Made by a program: the position numbers and the translations under genes. From Vibrio rhodolitus (GTDB taxonomy: Bacteria > Pseudomonadota > Gammaproteobacteria > Enterobacterales > Vibrionaceae): a stretch of 64,000 nt of DNA. Shown here piece after piece: positions 25,601 to 34,744 of the stretch. The DNA lies in NCBI RefSeq assembly GCF_003350325.1, contig NZ_QLYZ01000004.1, positions 235,053 to 299,052 of the forward strand, written 5' to 3'. Position 1 is the stretch's first letter; each line of letters begins with the position of its first letter. The notes under the pieces are model-generated. The model had not been told where the DNA came from, did not search any database, and worked only from the letters and a program-made list of their open reading frames with translations.

Positions 25601-27496
25601 TACAAGCATGAGCTTTACTATCGCAGCGGCGGTTCGAAGGGCGTGCGACTTAGCAGTATTGATGTAGAGCGTATCTACGGTAACTTGTCGGCTTGGATGT
25701 GGAATGACTTCCAGTATCGTTTTGACGGCGGGAAAGATGACTTCGGTCACAAACGCGTAGTGGAATACTTGAATTGCTATTCGAATGATAACTATGGGAA
25801 TCCAGTTACCAGTAATATGGATCAAGGGACTATTGTTGGTGAGATTTTTTGTCCGGTAAATATCAAAGCAGAAATGATTCAATACGGCTTTTTGGTCAGT
25901 CCAAATAGCAGTCATGAATACGTTCTTAACCCAAGCTACCCGCTCAATTATTTAGAGAAGCCGTTTACTCGTATGATGCTAGGACGTTCCTACTTTGATG
26001 CCAAACATAAACAGCGCAGCATTGGCGTTGATGTCCGTGAATACCCAGGGGTAGCCACATTTGGTCCGGCAGCTCCCGCGATGACGATCCATAAAGGCAG
26101 TCGTCAATCAACGGGTGTATGGGTAGGAGCTCGAGAGACAGCATCGGTGATGGGATTGGGTGCCAACGACACGGTTATGGTGGCGATGGTAGACAACCTA
26201 ACGGGTCGTGTTAAGCATGAAATGGCGCTTAAGCGCCCACCTCGCGTGAGCGTAACCTTTAATGGTTTAGAGGCAGCAAAAGGTTTTGAAGTACCGTACG
26301 GTGGTCTAATTTACATCACGGTAAGTTCTGCAGAGAGCGTTGATGTGACGTTTTCTGGAGCTGTACAACTCGCACCACTATTTAAAATGACGTCAGCGAC
26401 TAAAGGTGAGTGGGTCACGAGCCCGGATCAATCTGATGCCCCGTTAAGCGAAATTGTGGCGAATCGTTTTGTTTACACCACCACAACCGCTGGCGTAAAA
26501 GGGCACTCGACTGATGATATCTTGACTATGGCTAAGCAGTTAGACCTCTTTACCATTAGCGCTAATGAATTTTATGGTCGAGATGAAGTTGGTGAAGGTG
26601 CCACTCATGGTATGTTTACTGACAGTGAAATGCCGTATGTCAATATGCGTATGGTTGATGACGCGCAAATTTCAATTGGCGCGGCGCATTCCGGCTATCC
26701 TGTGATGGTTGATCGATTTCCTCGCTCTCAAGCGGGTCTGATTAATGCCTCAACTAATTGGCTGGTTGGTCATGAAATTGGTCACAACCTTGCCGCTAAT
26801 TGGTTTAATGTTGAAGGGGCTGGAGAAACAGCAAACAACTTACTGGCGCTTTATAATCAAGATCGTAACTTAGGTGAAATGTCTCGCATTAAGACCACGA
26901 TTACACAAGCTTCTACTTATGCACAAAGGAATGAGCATCCTTGGGCAAACGGCAGTAACGCTGATCGTCTAAACTTTTTTGCTCAGCTAAAAATTTGGGC
27001 TGAGAAAAACTTTAGAATTGAGGATTGGGAAAGTGCAGAGCGACTGGCGCAGCCACGCAGTATCTACAATAAAACGGCTAGTGGTGAATATGATCAAGGT
27101 TGGAACTTCATGAAGTTGGTTCATCGTATGGCGCGCGAGGGCAGAATAGTGAATGGTCAAACTAACTATTGTTCTTCCGCGATTAAAGCGGAGAAAGGGC
27201 TAACTCAAGAAGGCATGCTAATGGTATGTTCATCCTACCTCTCAGGAGTGGATCTGCAAGCCTTTTTCCACAAATGGAACATCGGTGAGACTAAACAGAC
27301 CATTAATTTTGAAGATAAGTATTTTGGTGGTGTAGCCGCTGACGGTAAAGCCTCAGCACTGATGCAAGAGTTGCGAGATGCGCGTTTGATCCAGCATTCA
27401 AGTGGCTCGCCATTGAATATAAACTCTGCACCTGAAAAAGGTGATGTGTTGCAACCGCAGATACCTTATTGGGTTCCAAAATCCGTTGGATTATAA
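22682..27496 (+). CDS. acfD: AcfD/SslE-type secreted lipoprotein with M60-like metalloprotease domain, 1604 aa
   Basis: Lipoprotein signal ending MNGC with the lipidated C18, then a Pro/Glu-rich linker (about 30-62). The size and layout match V. cholerae AcfD and E. coli SslE (YghJ): a long N-terminal region, a middle region with GHVVIMETLGNK, and a peptidase M60 domain with HEIGH at residues 1364-1368 and a downstream Glu at about 1382. SslE is a type II-secreted mucinase anchored at the outer surface; a mucin-degrading, colonisation role here is inferred. Single gene with its own terminator; acfABC are not next to it. Confidence 0.9.
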   Translation: MNRSILAVLIGAVLMNGCNDDSLTLSVSDTDGPGTELPDTGGPTNPDIPEPPLPPEPPEPAPIEYEFYLTQATRGTAIIGASCDGQVSGERGKLALVYTSDDIPERIYCDFGGAELASFDKGEHYLNARTRYDTTIYLDLDNSSLISETNIDALNNVKSLLVALDNDGETASGVDLTRGEDYAETMMVQDLYQLHRGAALSVSEEEFKTNNIDILKDQGEADKQPGHGTDIEPEFTEGSTNIGGSGMVSANAESIYQYVPEKKINESSNLVFSGEPVQGISYYGPSFRGVTDGNGTFNYNWGETVTFSVGALTLGSVTAKGVDIELNQLSSDKVIAANIETFVEQFDTSNTTPWHIEEKVHQRFAQESNNIVEKINLSLANGDKPKNDSGLDWGAFPTVSNEFRAQFQEGGSAADILADLNLAPLPEKFSFDFSSFVMRSELTPAQELKVMMGQNSADHPRPVRQFHVFANQHDGYQMPGPMAATFINISNFGTPVVMPRNDINSAIPLGGLAIKDKFGRSFPQLAPLFIGDLANELAPTYIDKANTTYWNPKPDQRDDTWYENSYAVNKETTTFGLPFVMTGKIGQGRLLVLGNTLYNSILVSPYHYSDVNHELVNASGVSDGPDMHNFMVNSFTWLAGKESISIATNRDKAYFAQKAGTREVPFALANEYQNWTLGQQEPSTLTLGNPDVYILQAYPLSGNNPDRPLYEEPLISDEDVDHLIDYVKAGGHVVIMETLGNKTLPVLGRLLDTAGISAIGRTNEVGHLIKLPETFRVNPNPVDGYQQNAPNSSRPVYDEDVYLLESIIFSSEGGEKPSADNPPEKGYFWDEVNNTYYWGKKSHESKTVLRGLFRPNSVRSNKTFRDEAAKNCERADNLNTCIDAYLADKVVTELAAWKADLKQWYGVAECTNDAYDYELDCIETRRGNGIPMSITRYPGANDMAALFKRLQMSSEVSNGMIAAADMGSNLDDLYKHELYYRSGGSKGVRLSSIDVERIYGNLSAWMWNDFQYRFDGGKDDFGHKRVVEYLNCYSNDNYGNPVTSNMDQGTIVGEIFCPVNIKAEMIQYGFLVSPNSSHEYVLNPSYPLNYLEKPFTRMMLGRSYFDAKHKQRSIGVDVREYPGVATFGPAAPAMTIHKGSRQSTGVWVGARETASVMGLGANDTVMVAMVDNLTGRVKHEMALKRPPRVSVTFNGLEAAKGFEVPYGGLIYITVSSAESVDVTFSGAVQLAPLFKMTSATKGEWVTSPDQSDAPLSEIVANRFVYTTTTAGVKGHSTDDILTMAKQLDLFTISANEFYGRDEVGEGATHGMFTDSEMPYVNMRMVDDAQISIGAAHSGYPVMVDRFPRSQAGLINASTNWLVGHEIGHNLAANWFNVEGAGETANNLLALYNQDRNLGEMSRIKTTITQASTYAQRNEHPWANGSNADRLNFFAQLKIWAEKNFRIEDWESAERLAQPRSIYNKTASGEYDQGWNFMKLVHRMAREGRIVNGQTNYCSSAIKAEKGLTQEGMLMVCSSYLSGVDLQAFFHKWNIGETKQTINFEDKYFGGVAADGKASALMQELRDARLIQHSSGSPLNINSAPEKGDVLQPQIPYWVPKSVGL

Positions 27497-27499
27497 AAG

Positions 27500-27536
27500 C
27501 AAAAAGCCAGCTAAAATCATCATTAGCTGGCTTTTT
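27500..27536. terminator. Strong intrinsic terminator after acfD
   Basis: Stem AAAAAGCCAGCTAA with TTAGCTGGCTTTTT, loop of about 8 nt. Works in both directions and separates acfD from the convergent vieSAB operon. Confidence 0.9.
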
Positions 27537-27636
27537 TAGGCGCATAGTAAGTTAAAGTTTCTTGTTGCTGTCGTATGCCAGCAGCGCTATGGGTATTTAT
27601 CTATTTCGAATACTATGTTTGCTTAGAATGAACAAT

Positions 27637-29262
27637 CTAAATGTTGTCCCAGTTATCGACAATTGAATTGTAAAGCAGCTGATAATTGGCTTTTTCAAGC
27701 TCGTCAGCATCCATCAATTGTCGGATCACGGTATCACATTGCGTGACTACCCGTTTAAGCATATTAATATCCGCATCGCGAGGCAGACGCTTAGCAAGGA
27801 GCTTGATAATACTTAAGCAAACAGATTGTAAGAATGGGCAGCGATTGTTGATCTCGATGTAGATCTTAAGCAGCTCTGTCAACGTCATTTTGTTGGCTTG
27901 GATATATTTGTGTTTACTCTCTAGCCATTGCAGCTTTTCATTGTTGGTTTGCTGCAACTGGTTAAACATTGTTACTTGGCTGGCATAAACGTTTTCACTT
28001 TGCTTGCGTTGAATGATATCGCTGCATTTTGGAATAAGCTTGCTGAACTCAGTATCAAAGTTCATATGATTGAGTAGCCAAGCGAACTGATTAAATGGGT
28101 AAAAGTGCGCTAGTTCAAGTTGGCGGTGAACTTGGTTTAACTTGCTGATTGCGAGGCGATATTGCTGTTCTTCTAACGCAATATGCGCCAAGATCAGATC
28201 TAGCTCTACTTGTAGTTTTGCAGCCTCTTTCATACTCATTACTTGGCTATAGAGGCTTTTGGCTTCATTTAAACGGGAAACTTTTAGCTCTGGCACGCAG
28301 TTGTAACAGGAGAAGAGGATCACGCGAATTAAGTTAATCTTGGCAAAGATCGTATTGCGATAGGTCTCTTTGTTGATCTCCATGTAGATACGATAACGCT
28401 CTAACGCACTTTGATAATCACCTACTGACAAACACAAGTTACAAATAACCAGCTCTCGTTCTGAGTTTCCGCGCACTATTTTACTCGCGAGTTCAAAGTG
28501 ACGAATCGCAGTTGGGATTTCGTTATTAATCAAACTTAGGTTCGCGGCCGCAGTGCGCAGGACGGTGCTGTTTGGTTTTGATGCCAGCAGTTTGTTGATC
28601 ATCCCTTGCGCAGTCTTTTTTTCACCTAAATGCATGAGCGAGTTTGCGAGACCAATCGTCGCCCAGTCATAGTTTTTGCGCTCAAGAATGCTCTCATACA
28701 GCTGCTTTGATTCGTCGTGCAGTTGCAGGCGGTTTAGAAACTCACCTTTAAAACGAGCAATGGTGAACTGATACTCAGGATAAAATGGTAATAGCTCATC
28801 ACACAGTTCGAGCCCTTCCTCAAACTGGTGCTGGGTTTGCATCTTGTATAACTGGTATAACGCATGTTTGCGGTTAATTGCTGAGGTGACCCTCTCTTTT
28901 AACGACATAACGTTAAATGGTTTGAGTAGGTAGTCGTCGGGTTTCAGTTCGACAATTGAGTGCACAACCGTTGCAGAGCTTTCTCCTGTGATAAGAATAA
29001 ACACAGATTTCTCATGCAGTAAGCCAAGGTGTTTCATTTCTTCAAACACCTGCTTACCATTCATACCTCTGCCGAGGTTGTAGTCACATAAAATTAAGTC
29101 ATAAGGCTCTTGTCGAGCATGCTGAATACTTGCTCTTGCAGTTGAGCAATAGTGGATCAATCGGTCATTAAAACCGATTTTGATGAGCATACTTTTTAGA
29201 GTAACGACGACTATCGAAGCGTCATCAACGATTAACACACGTAAATGCGAAAATGATTTCAT
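27637..29262 (-). CDS. vieB: Response regulator with TPR repeats (VieB)
   Basis: 541 aa. N-terminal receiver domain (LRVLIVDDASIVVV, phospho-acceptor D in LILCDYNLG, LKPFN with the conserved Lys, about residues 7-125). The rest is helical TPR-like repeats (LPFYPEYQFTIARFKGEFL, WATIGLANSLMHLGEKKTAQ). This is the architecture of V. cholerae VieB, which inhibits phosphotransfer from VieS to VieA. The start codon directly abuts the vieA stop and lacks a ribosome site, so translation is probably coupled. Last gene of vieSAB. Confidence 0.9.
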   Translation of the reverse strand: MKSFSHLRVLIVDDASIVVVTLKSMLIKIGFNDRLIHYCSTARASIQHARQEPYDLILCDYNLGRGMNGKQVFEEMKHLGLLHEKSVFILITGESSATVVHSIVELKPDDYLLKPFNVMSLKERVTSAINRKHALYQLYKMQTQHQFEEGLELCDELLPFYPEYQFTIARFKGEFLNRLQLHDESKQLYESILERKNYDWATIGLANSLMHLGEKKTAQGMINKLLASKPNSTVLRTAAANLSLINNEIPTAIRHFELASKIVRGNSERELVICNLCLSVGDYQSALERYRIYMEINKETYRNTIFAKINLIRVILFSCYNCVPELKVSRLNEAKSLYSQVMSMKEAAKLQVELDLILAHIALEEQQYRLAISKLNQVHRQLELAHFYPFNQFAWLLNHMNFDTEFSKLIPKCSDIIQRKQSENVYASQVTMFNQLQQTNNEKLQWLESKHKYIQANKMTLTELLKIYIEINNRCPFLQSVCLSIIKLLAKRLPRDADINMLKRVVTQCDTVIRQLMDADELEKANYQLLYNSIVDNWDNI

Positions 29263-31002
29263 TTATTTATTAAATTGCGCCAATTCTACAACAGACTTTA
29301 TGTCTAACTTCTTAAAAATACGGTTCTTATAAGTGCTAACCGTTTTCTCGCTGATCTCCAAGGTTGCAGCAATTTTTTTATTGTTAAGTCCGTTTAAGAG
29401 CAAGTTAGCAACGTTGATTTCTTGGGTTGAAAGCAACTGATAGATCTTTTGAATGCTAGTTTTATCTCGATCCAACAAGGTTGACGCGATCGTTTTGATG
29501 TAGCGCGGATTTTTGTTGGCGATAAAGCAGTAGTAACTGTGGTTAGTCACTTCGGCTTCTAGTGGGTTGTTTCCTTCCAGTAAACAAACTGAACCAATAA
29601 AGTTGGTGGTGCTCAGTTGGTTTAATACCTCGTTGATGTCGGCATCGACAAAATCAATATCAATCACCAATAGACTGACTTTTTGAATTTCATCGTAATC
29701 AAGCAGTTGATTGACTGATTTGATGGTAGTAATCGAACCAAATAACCCATCTTTAGCCATGGTCTTGCTGATCGCATGTGCTGAAGAGACATTCGGGCTA
29801 TATATTACCGCATCATGTTGGCTAGTAGCAGACTCGAGTGATTCAATCTCCATCGCTTGACCGAAGAATTCCCATAGAGCGGAAATTGGCAGCGGCTTAC
29901 AGGCGTAAAAGCCTTGGTAGCAATCCACCCCAAGACCAATTAAGTATTGTAGCGTCGCCTCGTCTTCAATGCCTTCAACCACACAGTTTAAACCGAGAGA
30001 ATTTGCCAGTTGAATACACATGCTGGTCAATTGCTGATTACGGTAGTTTGTCGTGACATTCTTAACAAAGCTGCGGTCGATTTTGAGCTCGGTAAACGGT
30101 AACAACGACAGTTGGCTTAACGATGCATGCCCAGTACCAAAATCATCGATAGATAAACAGATCCCGTGCATACGCAAACGCGCTAGGTTAGCAAGCGAGT
30201 TACGTGAGTAGGCATAGGCCTCATGTTCGGTGAGCTCAAGTACCAAGCGTGACGGCGCGAATTTATAGTGGCGGCACAGCTCCAACAAACCATCACACAT
30301 ATCTTGTTCGAAATTCGATTGACTGAGGTTGATCGAAAGACTGATGTTATGCCCAAGCAGCGCGACCGCAGAGATGGCTTTTTCGGCGACATGCCAAAAC
30401 AGTTTATCGGAGAGATTGAGCTGGTGGATAGTCTCTAAAAAGCTGGCTGGTGTCAGCACGCCATAACGAGGATGAATACAACGAATCAGAGCTTCTACAC
30501 CGACAATCTTGCGAGTTTGCGCATCAAATTGCGGTTGATAAAAGTTAGCAAACCAGTTTTGCTCAAAGGCTGTCAGCACTTCTTCTTCTGTTAGATGGAT
30601 ATGGCGTGCATCTTCGGTTGATTTTTCGCTACCGCTAGCAAAACGCTCAAATATCTGCTGTAGCGAGTTGATCGTGTGCGGCTTATGAATGGTATCGACA
30701 AACTTAAACCCAGCGGCAATACACATGTTAATTGTAAGCTCAATGACATCTTCTTTCATTGCGCTGTGAATCGCGATGCCCATATCAGTCGAAATAGCAG
30801 ACAGTTTAGATAGAACTTGTACGCCGTCCATATCTGGAAGATTAATGTCACAGATGACGAAATCGATTTTATCCAACTCGCAGATTTCAAGGGCGCTTGC
30901 CGCATCACGCGCGATAGAGATCTGTTGGTAGCCTAAAGCAATCAGCGACAACTTAAGCTTAGTTGCTTGAATAATATCATCTTCAATTATCAGTATTTTC
31001 AT
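29263..31002 (-). CDS. vieA: Response regulator with EAL phosphodiesterase and LuxR-type DNA-binding domain (VieA)
   Basis: 579 aa: receiver domain (about 1-120, D in VICDINLPDMDG), EAL domain (about 145-385) with EALIR at E170 and DDFGTGHASL, a second receiver-like region (about 400-500) and a C-terminal LuxR/FixJ HTH (LNGLNNKKIAATLEISEKTV, about 520-575). The catalytic EAL motifs are intact, so it should hydrolyse c-di-GMP, as V. cholerae VieA does. Start chosen at 31002, two bases after the vieS stop, with AAAGG seven bases upstream. Confidence 0.94.
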   Translation of the reverse strand: MKILIIEDDIIQATKLKLSLIALGYQQISIARDAASALEICELDKIDFVICDINLPDMDGVQVLSKLSAISTDMGIAIHSAMKEDVIELTINMCIAAGFKFVDTIHKPHTINSLQQIFERFASGSEKSTEDARHIHLTEEEVLTAFEQNWFANFYQPQFDAQTRKIVGVEALIRCIHPRYGVLTPASFLETIHQLNLSDKLFWHVAEKAISAVALLGHNISLSINLSQSNFEQDMCDGLLELCRHYKFAPSRLVLELTEHEAYAYSRNSLANLARLRMHGICLSIDDFGTGHASLSQLSLLPFTELKIDRSFVKNVTTNYRNQQLTSMCIQLANSLGLNCVVEGIEDEATLQYLIGLGVDCYQGFYACKPLPISALWEFFGQAMEIESLESATSQHDAVIYSPNVSSAHAISKTMAKDGLFGSITTIKSVNQLLDYDEIQKVSLLVIDIDFVDADINEVLNQLSTTNFIGSVCLLEGNNPLEAEVTNHSYYCFIANKNPRYIKTIASTLLDRDKTSIQKIYQLLSTQEINVANLLLNGLNNKKIAATLEISEKTVSTYKNRIFKKLDIKSVVELAQFNK

Positions 31003-31004
31003 GC

Positions 31005-34000
31005 TTATTGCCTTTCGTTTAGCCACTGTGTGATGGTGTTTTGGATAAGAATCAATTCAGAAATTATTGCGCGCTTGAGCACGGTTTGCTTATCTGCATC
31101 TTGAGTCTTTTCATATTGCTTAGCCAATGAAGTCAGCTTATTCATCCCCAATAGTGCCGCAGAGCCTTTGACGCGATGTACAATGGAGTGATCTTTTTCA
31201 CTGTTTTGCTCAAGGTAACTGACTTCCTGAGCAAAAGACTGTACGACAACCGTTGCCATTTCCAGTTGCTCTTTTTCGGTGTGCTCATTTAACCACTCGG
31301 TATGTTCACTTGGCGCGACAGTCAATTGTTCTTCGGTTAAATACTGGTTGAGTATTTGGCGTAAGTCTTCTAATGCATATGGCTTATACAGTACATCATC
31401 CATACCACATTTTTGAGCTTTTTCTGCCACAACGCGAGAATCTTCGGCTGTACATCCAATAACTGGCAAAAGTTTATGCCTAGAGGATTGACCTTTTATT
31501 GTTTCAGTTAACTCGAATCCGTCCATATCTGGCATGTGACAATCGGTGATTAAAATCGCCACGTCATCACCATGCTGCTCTAAATAATCAAATGCCGCTT
31601 TGCCGTTATCGACGATAGAGTAATCCACGCCCAGCAAAGCCAGTTGTTTGTGCATCAACATTTGGTTAATGCGATCATCATCGGCGACTAACACTTTGCC
31701 TTTTGGGTTGATGATCATAGCTGAGGCTTCGAGCGCACTTGCTTCATTATTGTTGCAACACAATTCGAACAGTCTATCCGGGTAGAGGTTATCTTTGTGT
31801 TCAAGATCATCTGGCAGTGGAAGTACTTGCTTACCTTGCCACGCCGCCGCCCATTGCTGCGCTTTTGCGTTATCAATAGCAGTTTGGTTAATAACCTCAA
31901 AAGTTTGTGGGTGAGCAATCAACGGTATAGAAACGCTCACTTTTGTACCTTGGCTGAGTTCGCTATCTAGTTCAATGTGACCATTCATCAGTTCAACCAG
32001 ATTCTTGGTGATGCTCATACCAAGTCCCGTACCGCCATAGCGACGCGAGATGCCTTTATTGGCTTGAACAAATGGTTTAAAGACACTTTCGAGCTGAGTT
32101 TTTGTCATGCCGCAACCCGTATCATTAATCGATAACTGAAGCGCAGACTCGGTGACCTCAAGCTCGACGTCAATACGACCTGACTCAGTAAATTTCAACG
32201 CATTAGACAGCAGGTTCGCCAAGATTTGGTTGACTCTCAGTGTATCAAACTCAGCTTCGACGATATTTGATGGCTGCCAATCTAAGTTGAACTTGAGTCC
32301 TTTTAACTGTGTTGCTGTTTCATAGCTACGCAAAGTAGGGCAGAGCTCTTCATAAATGTTATGACGTCTTGCATCAATCTGCAGTTGGCTGGCTTCTATC
32401 TTCGAGAAGTCCAAAATTTCGTTTACCTGAGTTTTTAGGCGCTGCGCGGATTGAATTGCATTTCTCAATAATTCAATGTCTTGCGGGTTTTGCAGGTTGA
32501 ACTGCAATAGCTCCATTAAGCCAAGCATTGCGGCAATCGGTGTACGCAGCTCATGGCTCACGACGGCCAAAAACTCGTTTCTTGCTTCAACGGCTTTCAT
32601 TGCTCGCAGATTTGATTTCTGCAGCAGTTCTTCTTTTTGCTTGTCTTCGCTGACATCGTCAATCACTGTCATGTAATGGGTTGAACCATGTTGCGGATGG
32701 ACAATCTTCTGATGACGAATTTGGAAGTAGCGATTTGCCAGTGAACATCCACAATCTGAGAATTGGAAAATGGAGGCGTTTTGCTGGTTCATTGCCGCTT
32801 TAGTAAAGTGACACTCACTGATATTGTTGGTTTTTTGCTCGCACATACAGTCGTCGATTTCGCGATTATATGCCTGGTTTGTGAACACCACCTTGCCGTG
32901 TTTATCAGTAATCAAAATCATGCTTGGCATGCTATCGAGCAAGGTCGAGAGCCAACTGACCTCATTTTGGGACAATTGGTTGATCGTTTTACTGCGTTTT
33001 AAGTGCCCTGACAGAATGTAGAACAAGATAAAACCGCCAATGATAAACAGCACGGATACTGTAACAATACCAACAAGATAGGAGTTGACGATTGCCTTAT
33101 CATAGCCGTAGTGAATTACGATTTTGTTGTGCAGGCTCTTTAGCTTTTCAATCTCTGTGGGGCTAACAATGGATACCACGCGTGACAGCATGTTGTGCAG
33201 CAGTTCTGAGTCGTGGCGCACCACCATGGTCAGTGGGGTCGCAAAATCCAGGTAGCGTGGTTTTTCCACTAGGCGGAAAAACTGTGAATTGGTGTGGTTC
33301 AGGTAATTATCAATGATGGTTTTATCGACCAGTGCATGAGTAATATCTCCCGAATTTAGTGCGTGCAGCAGCTCACCGGTGTTGGTAAATACACTTACTG
33401 GCTCGTAGACGCGAATACTGTCGATGTAGTTACCCAGTATATTGGTTGGATCGAGCACCCCAAGACTTCGCTCGGTATAGCTTTCACGGGTTTCGATCAG
33501 TCCATACTCGGTTGAGGTGTATGGCAGGGTCGCGAGTACAGTATTGTTGTCAACGTGATGAGCGTAGTGACCCGGCAGCAAATCGACCAGACCTCTTGCT
33601 AACATTTGCTCGACGTTACGACCATTTGCGGGAATGTACTCAAAGTTAAACAGCGTTTTCTTCTCCAGCAAATCGAGCAGATCATGTACGTAGCCCTGCA
33701 CATGGTTGGTCTTCGGATCGAGGTAAGAGAGCGGATAGGCGTTTGACGCTATGGTATAGCGAATAGTTTTGCTCTTGGTTTGGTTTTGCAGTAACTGCCA
33801 TTGCACCTGCTCATTGAGCAAATGAATATTTGATAGTTTGGATGCTTTTAGCCCGATTTGGTTATTCTCAATCGCCTGATTAAGTTGTCGTTTTAGCTCG
33901 ACGCGATCTTTAGATAGCATCATGCCGATTTCAACTTTGCCGATGTTTTTATTGAGGATCACCTTGCCTTGAGAGTGGATCGGATCACTGACGTATTGTT

Positions 34001-34550
34001 CCACTTCCATGATCGTAGTGAGCGTTGCATCTGCTTCACCTTGTTTGATCAATTGCGAGAGAAAAGTAATGTTGTCTGAAGAGGTGATCTTCTCCGCGCC
34101 GAGATGACGGATCACATCACAATCAAGACCACCTTCAACACAAACCCAATCCCATTGAGAAAAGGGCAGATCGCTCAGTGCGTTATCACGTAACCAAATG
34201 ATTTTTTTAAGTGATAGAACAGGCGCAGAAAAGGTGAAGCGCTTCTTGCGTGCTTTACTTTTCACAAAGCCAAAAGCAGCGTCTACTTCTTGGCGCTCAA
34301 TCGCATCGTAGATGTCGTCAAAAGAGCGGTAGCCACGGTAGACCAGCTCAGTATTCATGCTTTCGGCAATATTGGTCAGCAGAGAGTGGTAAAGACCGGA
34401 AGGATTTGCCACGCCGCCCCAGTAAGGCGCCCACTTTTCGCTTGGCATCGCTATTACCAATTTGTCGTCGGAAAATTCTGATGAAAAACTGATGTTAGGC
34501 AATGAAAATGTGGAGAAAAATAACACAAAGGCGAATAGGAACTTGGGCAC
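31005..34550 (-). CDS. vieS: Hybrid sensor histidine kinase of the BvgS type (VieS)
   Basis: 1181 aa. Signal peptide, two periplasmic SBP_bac_3 domains (about 35-255 and 265-480), one membrane helix (about 512-535), PAS domain (about 550-640), HisKA with H666 in SHELRTP, HATPase (GTGLGMSITKNLVE), receiver with D1003 (ITDCHMPDMDG) and HPt with H1125 (VHRVKGSAALLG). All phosphorelay residues are present. The three-gene order with an EAL regulator and a REC-TPR protein identifies the vieSAB system, which controls c-di-GMP, biofilm and motility. First gene of the operon. Confidence 0.94.
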   Translation of the reverse strand: MPKFLFAFVLFFSTFSLPNISFSSEFSDDKLVIAMPSEKWAPYWGGVANPSGLYHSLLTNIAESMNTELVYRGYRSFDDIYDAIERQEVDAAFGFVKSKARKKRFTFSAPVLSLKKIIWLRDNALSDLPFSQWDWVCVEGGLDCDVIRHLGAEKITSSDNITFLSQLIKQGEADATLTTIMEVEQYVSDPIHSQGKVILNKNIGKVEIGMMLSKDRVELKRQLNQAIENNQIGLKASKLSNIHLLNEQVQWQLLQNQTKSKTIRYTIASNAYPLSYLDPKTNHVQGYVHDLLDLLEKKTLFNFEYIPANGRNVEQMLARGLVDLLPGHYAHHVDNNTVLATLPYTSTEYGLIETRESYTERSLGVLDPTNILGNYIDSIRVYEPVSVFTNTGELLHALNSGDITHALVDKTIIDNYLNHTNSQFFRLVEKPRYLDFATPLTMVVRHDSELLHNMLSRVVSIVSPTEIEKLKSLHNKIVIHYGYDKAIVNSYLVGIVTVSVLFIIGGFILFYILSGHLKRSKTINQLSQNEVSWLSTLLDSMPSMILITDKHGKVVFTNQAYNREIDDCMCEQKTNNISECHFTKAAMNQQNASIFQFSDCGCSLANRYFQIRHQKIVHPQHGSTHYMTVIDDVSEDKQKEELLQKSNLRAMKAVEARNEFLAVVSHELRTPIAAMLGLMELLQFNLQNPQDIELLRNAIQSAQRLKTQVNEILDFSKIEASQLQIDARRHNIYEELCPTLRSYETATQLKGLKFNLDWQPSNIVEAEFDTLRVNQILANLLSNALKFTESGRIDVELEVTESALQLSINDTGCGMTKTQLESVFKPFVQANKGISRRYGGTGLGMSITKNLVELMNGHIELDSELSQGTKVSVSIPLIAHPQTFEVINQTAIDNAKAQQWAAAWQGKQVLPLPDDLEHKDNLYPDRLFELCCNNNEASALEASAMIINPKGKVLVADDDRINQMLMHKQLALLGVDYSIVDNGKAAFDYLEQHGDDVAILITDCHMPDMDGFELTETIKGQSSRHKLLPVIGCTAEDSRVVAEKAQKCGMDDVLYKPYALEDLRQILNQYLTEEQLTVAPSEHTEWLNEHTEKEQLEMATVVVQSFAQEVSYLEQNSEKDHSIVHRVKGSAALLGMNKLTSLAKQYEKTQDADKQTVLKRAIISELILIQNTITQWLNERQ

Positions 34551-34660
34551 TGCTTGTTATGCTTAGACAATAATAGGGGCGGCGATTTTATCAGCATTCG
34601 GGGGACTGTCAAAAGAAAATGGAATGCATTTAAAACTTGTTACATTACAATGACTTGAAA

Positions 34661-34678
34661 TGTAGGGGTAATCCTACA
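34661..34678. promoter_or_regulatory. Inverted repeat upstream of vieS, candidate VieA operator
   Basis: TGTAGGGGTAATCCTACA: perfect TGTAGG/CCTACA arms around six bases, 111 bp upstream of the vieS start. The half-site resembles the CCTACA-type half-sites of the related FixJ/NarL-class regulators EvgA and BvgA (from memory). VieA has the same HTH class and autoregulation of vieSAB is reported in V. cholerae. There is no T run, so it is not a terminator. Confidence 0.5.
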
Positions 34679-34744
34679 AACCTGAGTTGCCTTTGCTGAT
34701 AAAATCATCAGAATTACATTGCCTCGATATCGGATTAATCTGAC

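Noticed and set aside
30183..30392. Other-frame ORFs within vieA and vieS
   Set aside because: Domain-level matches support the long genes; the short frames show no family features.
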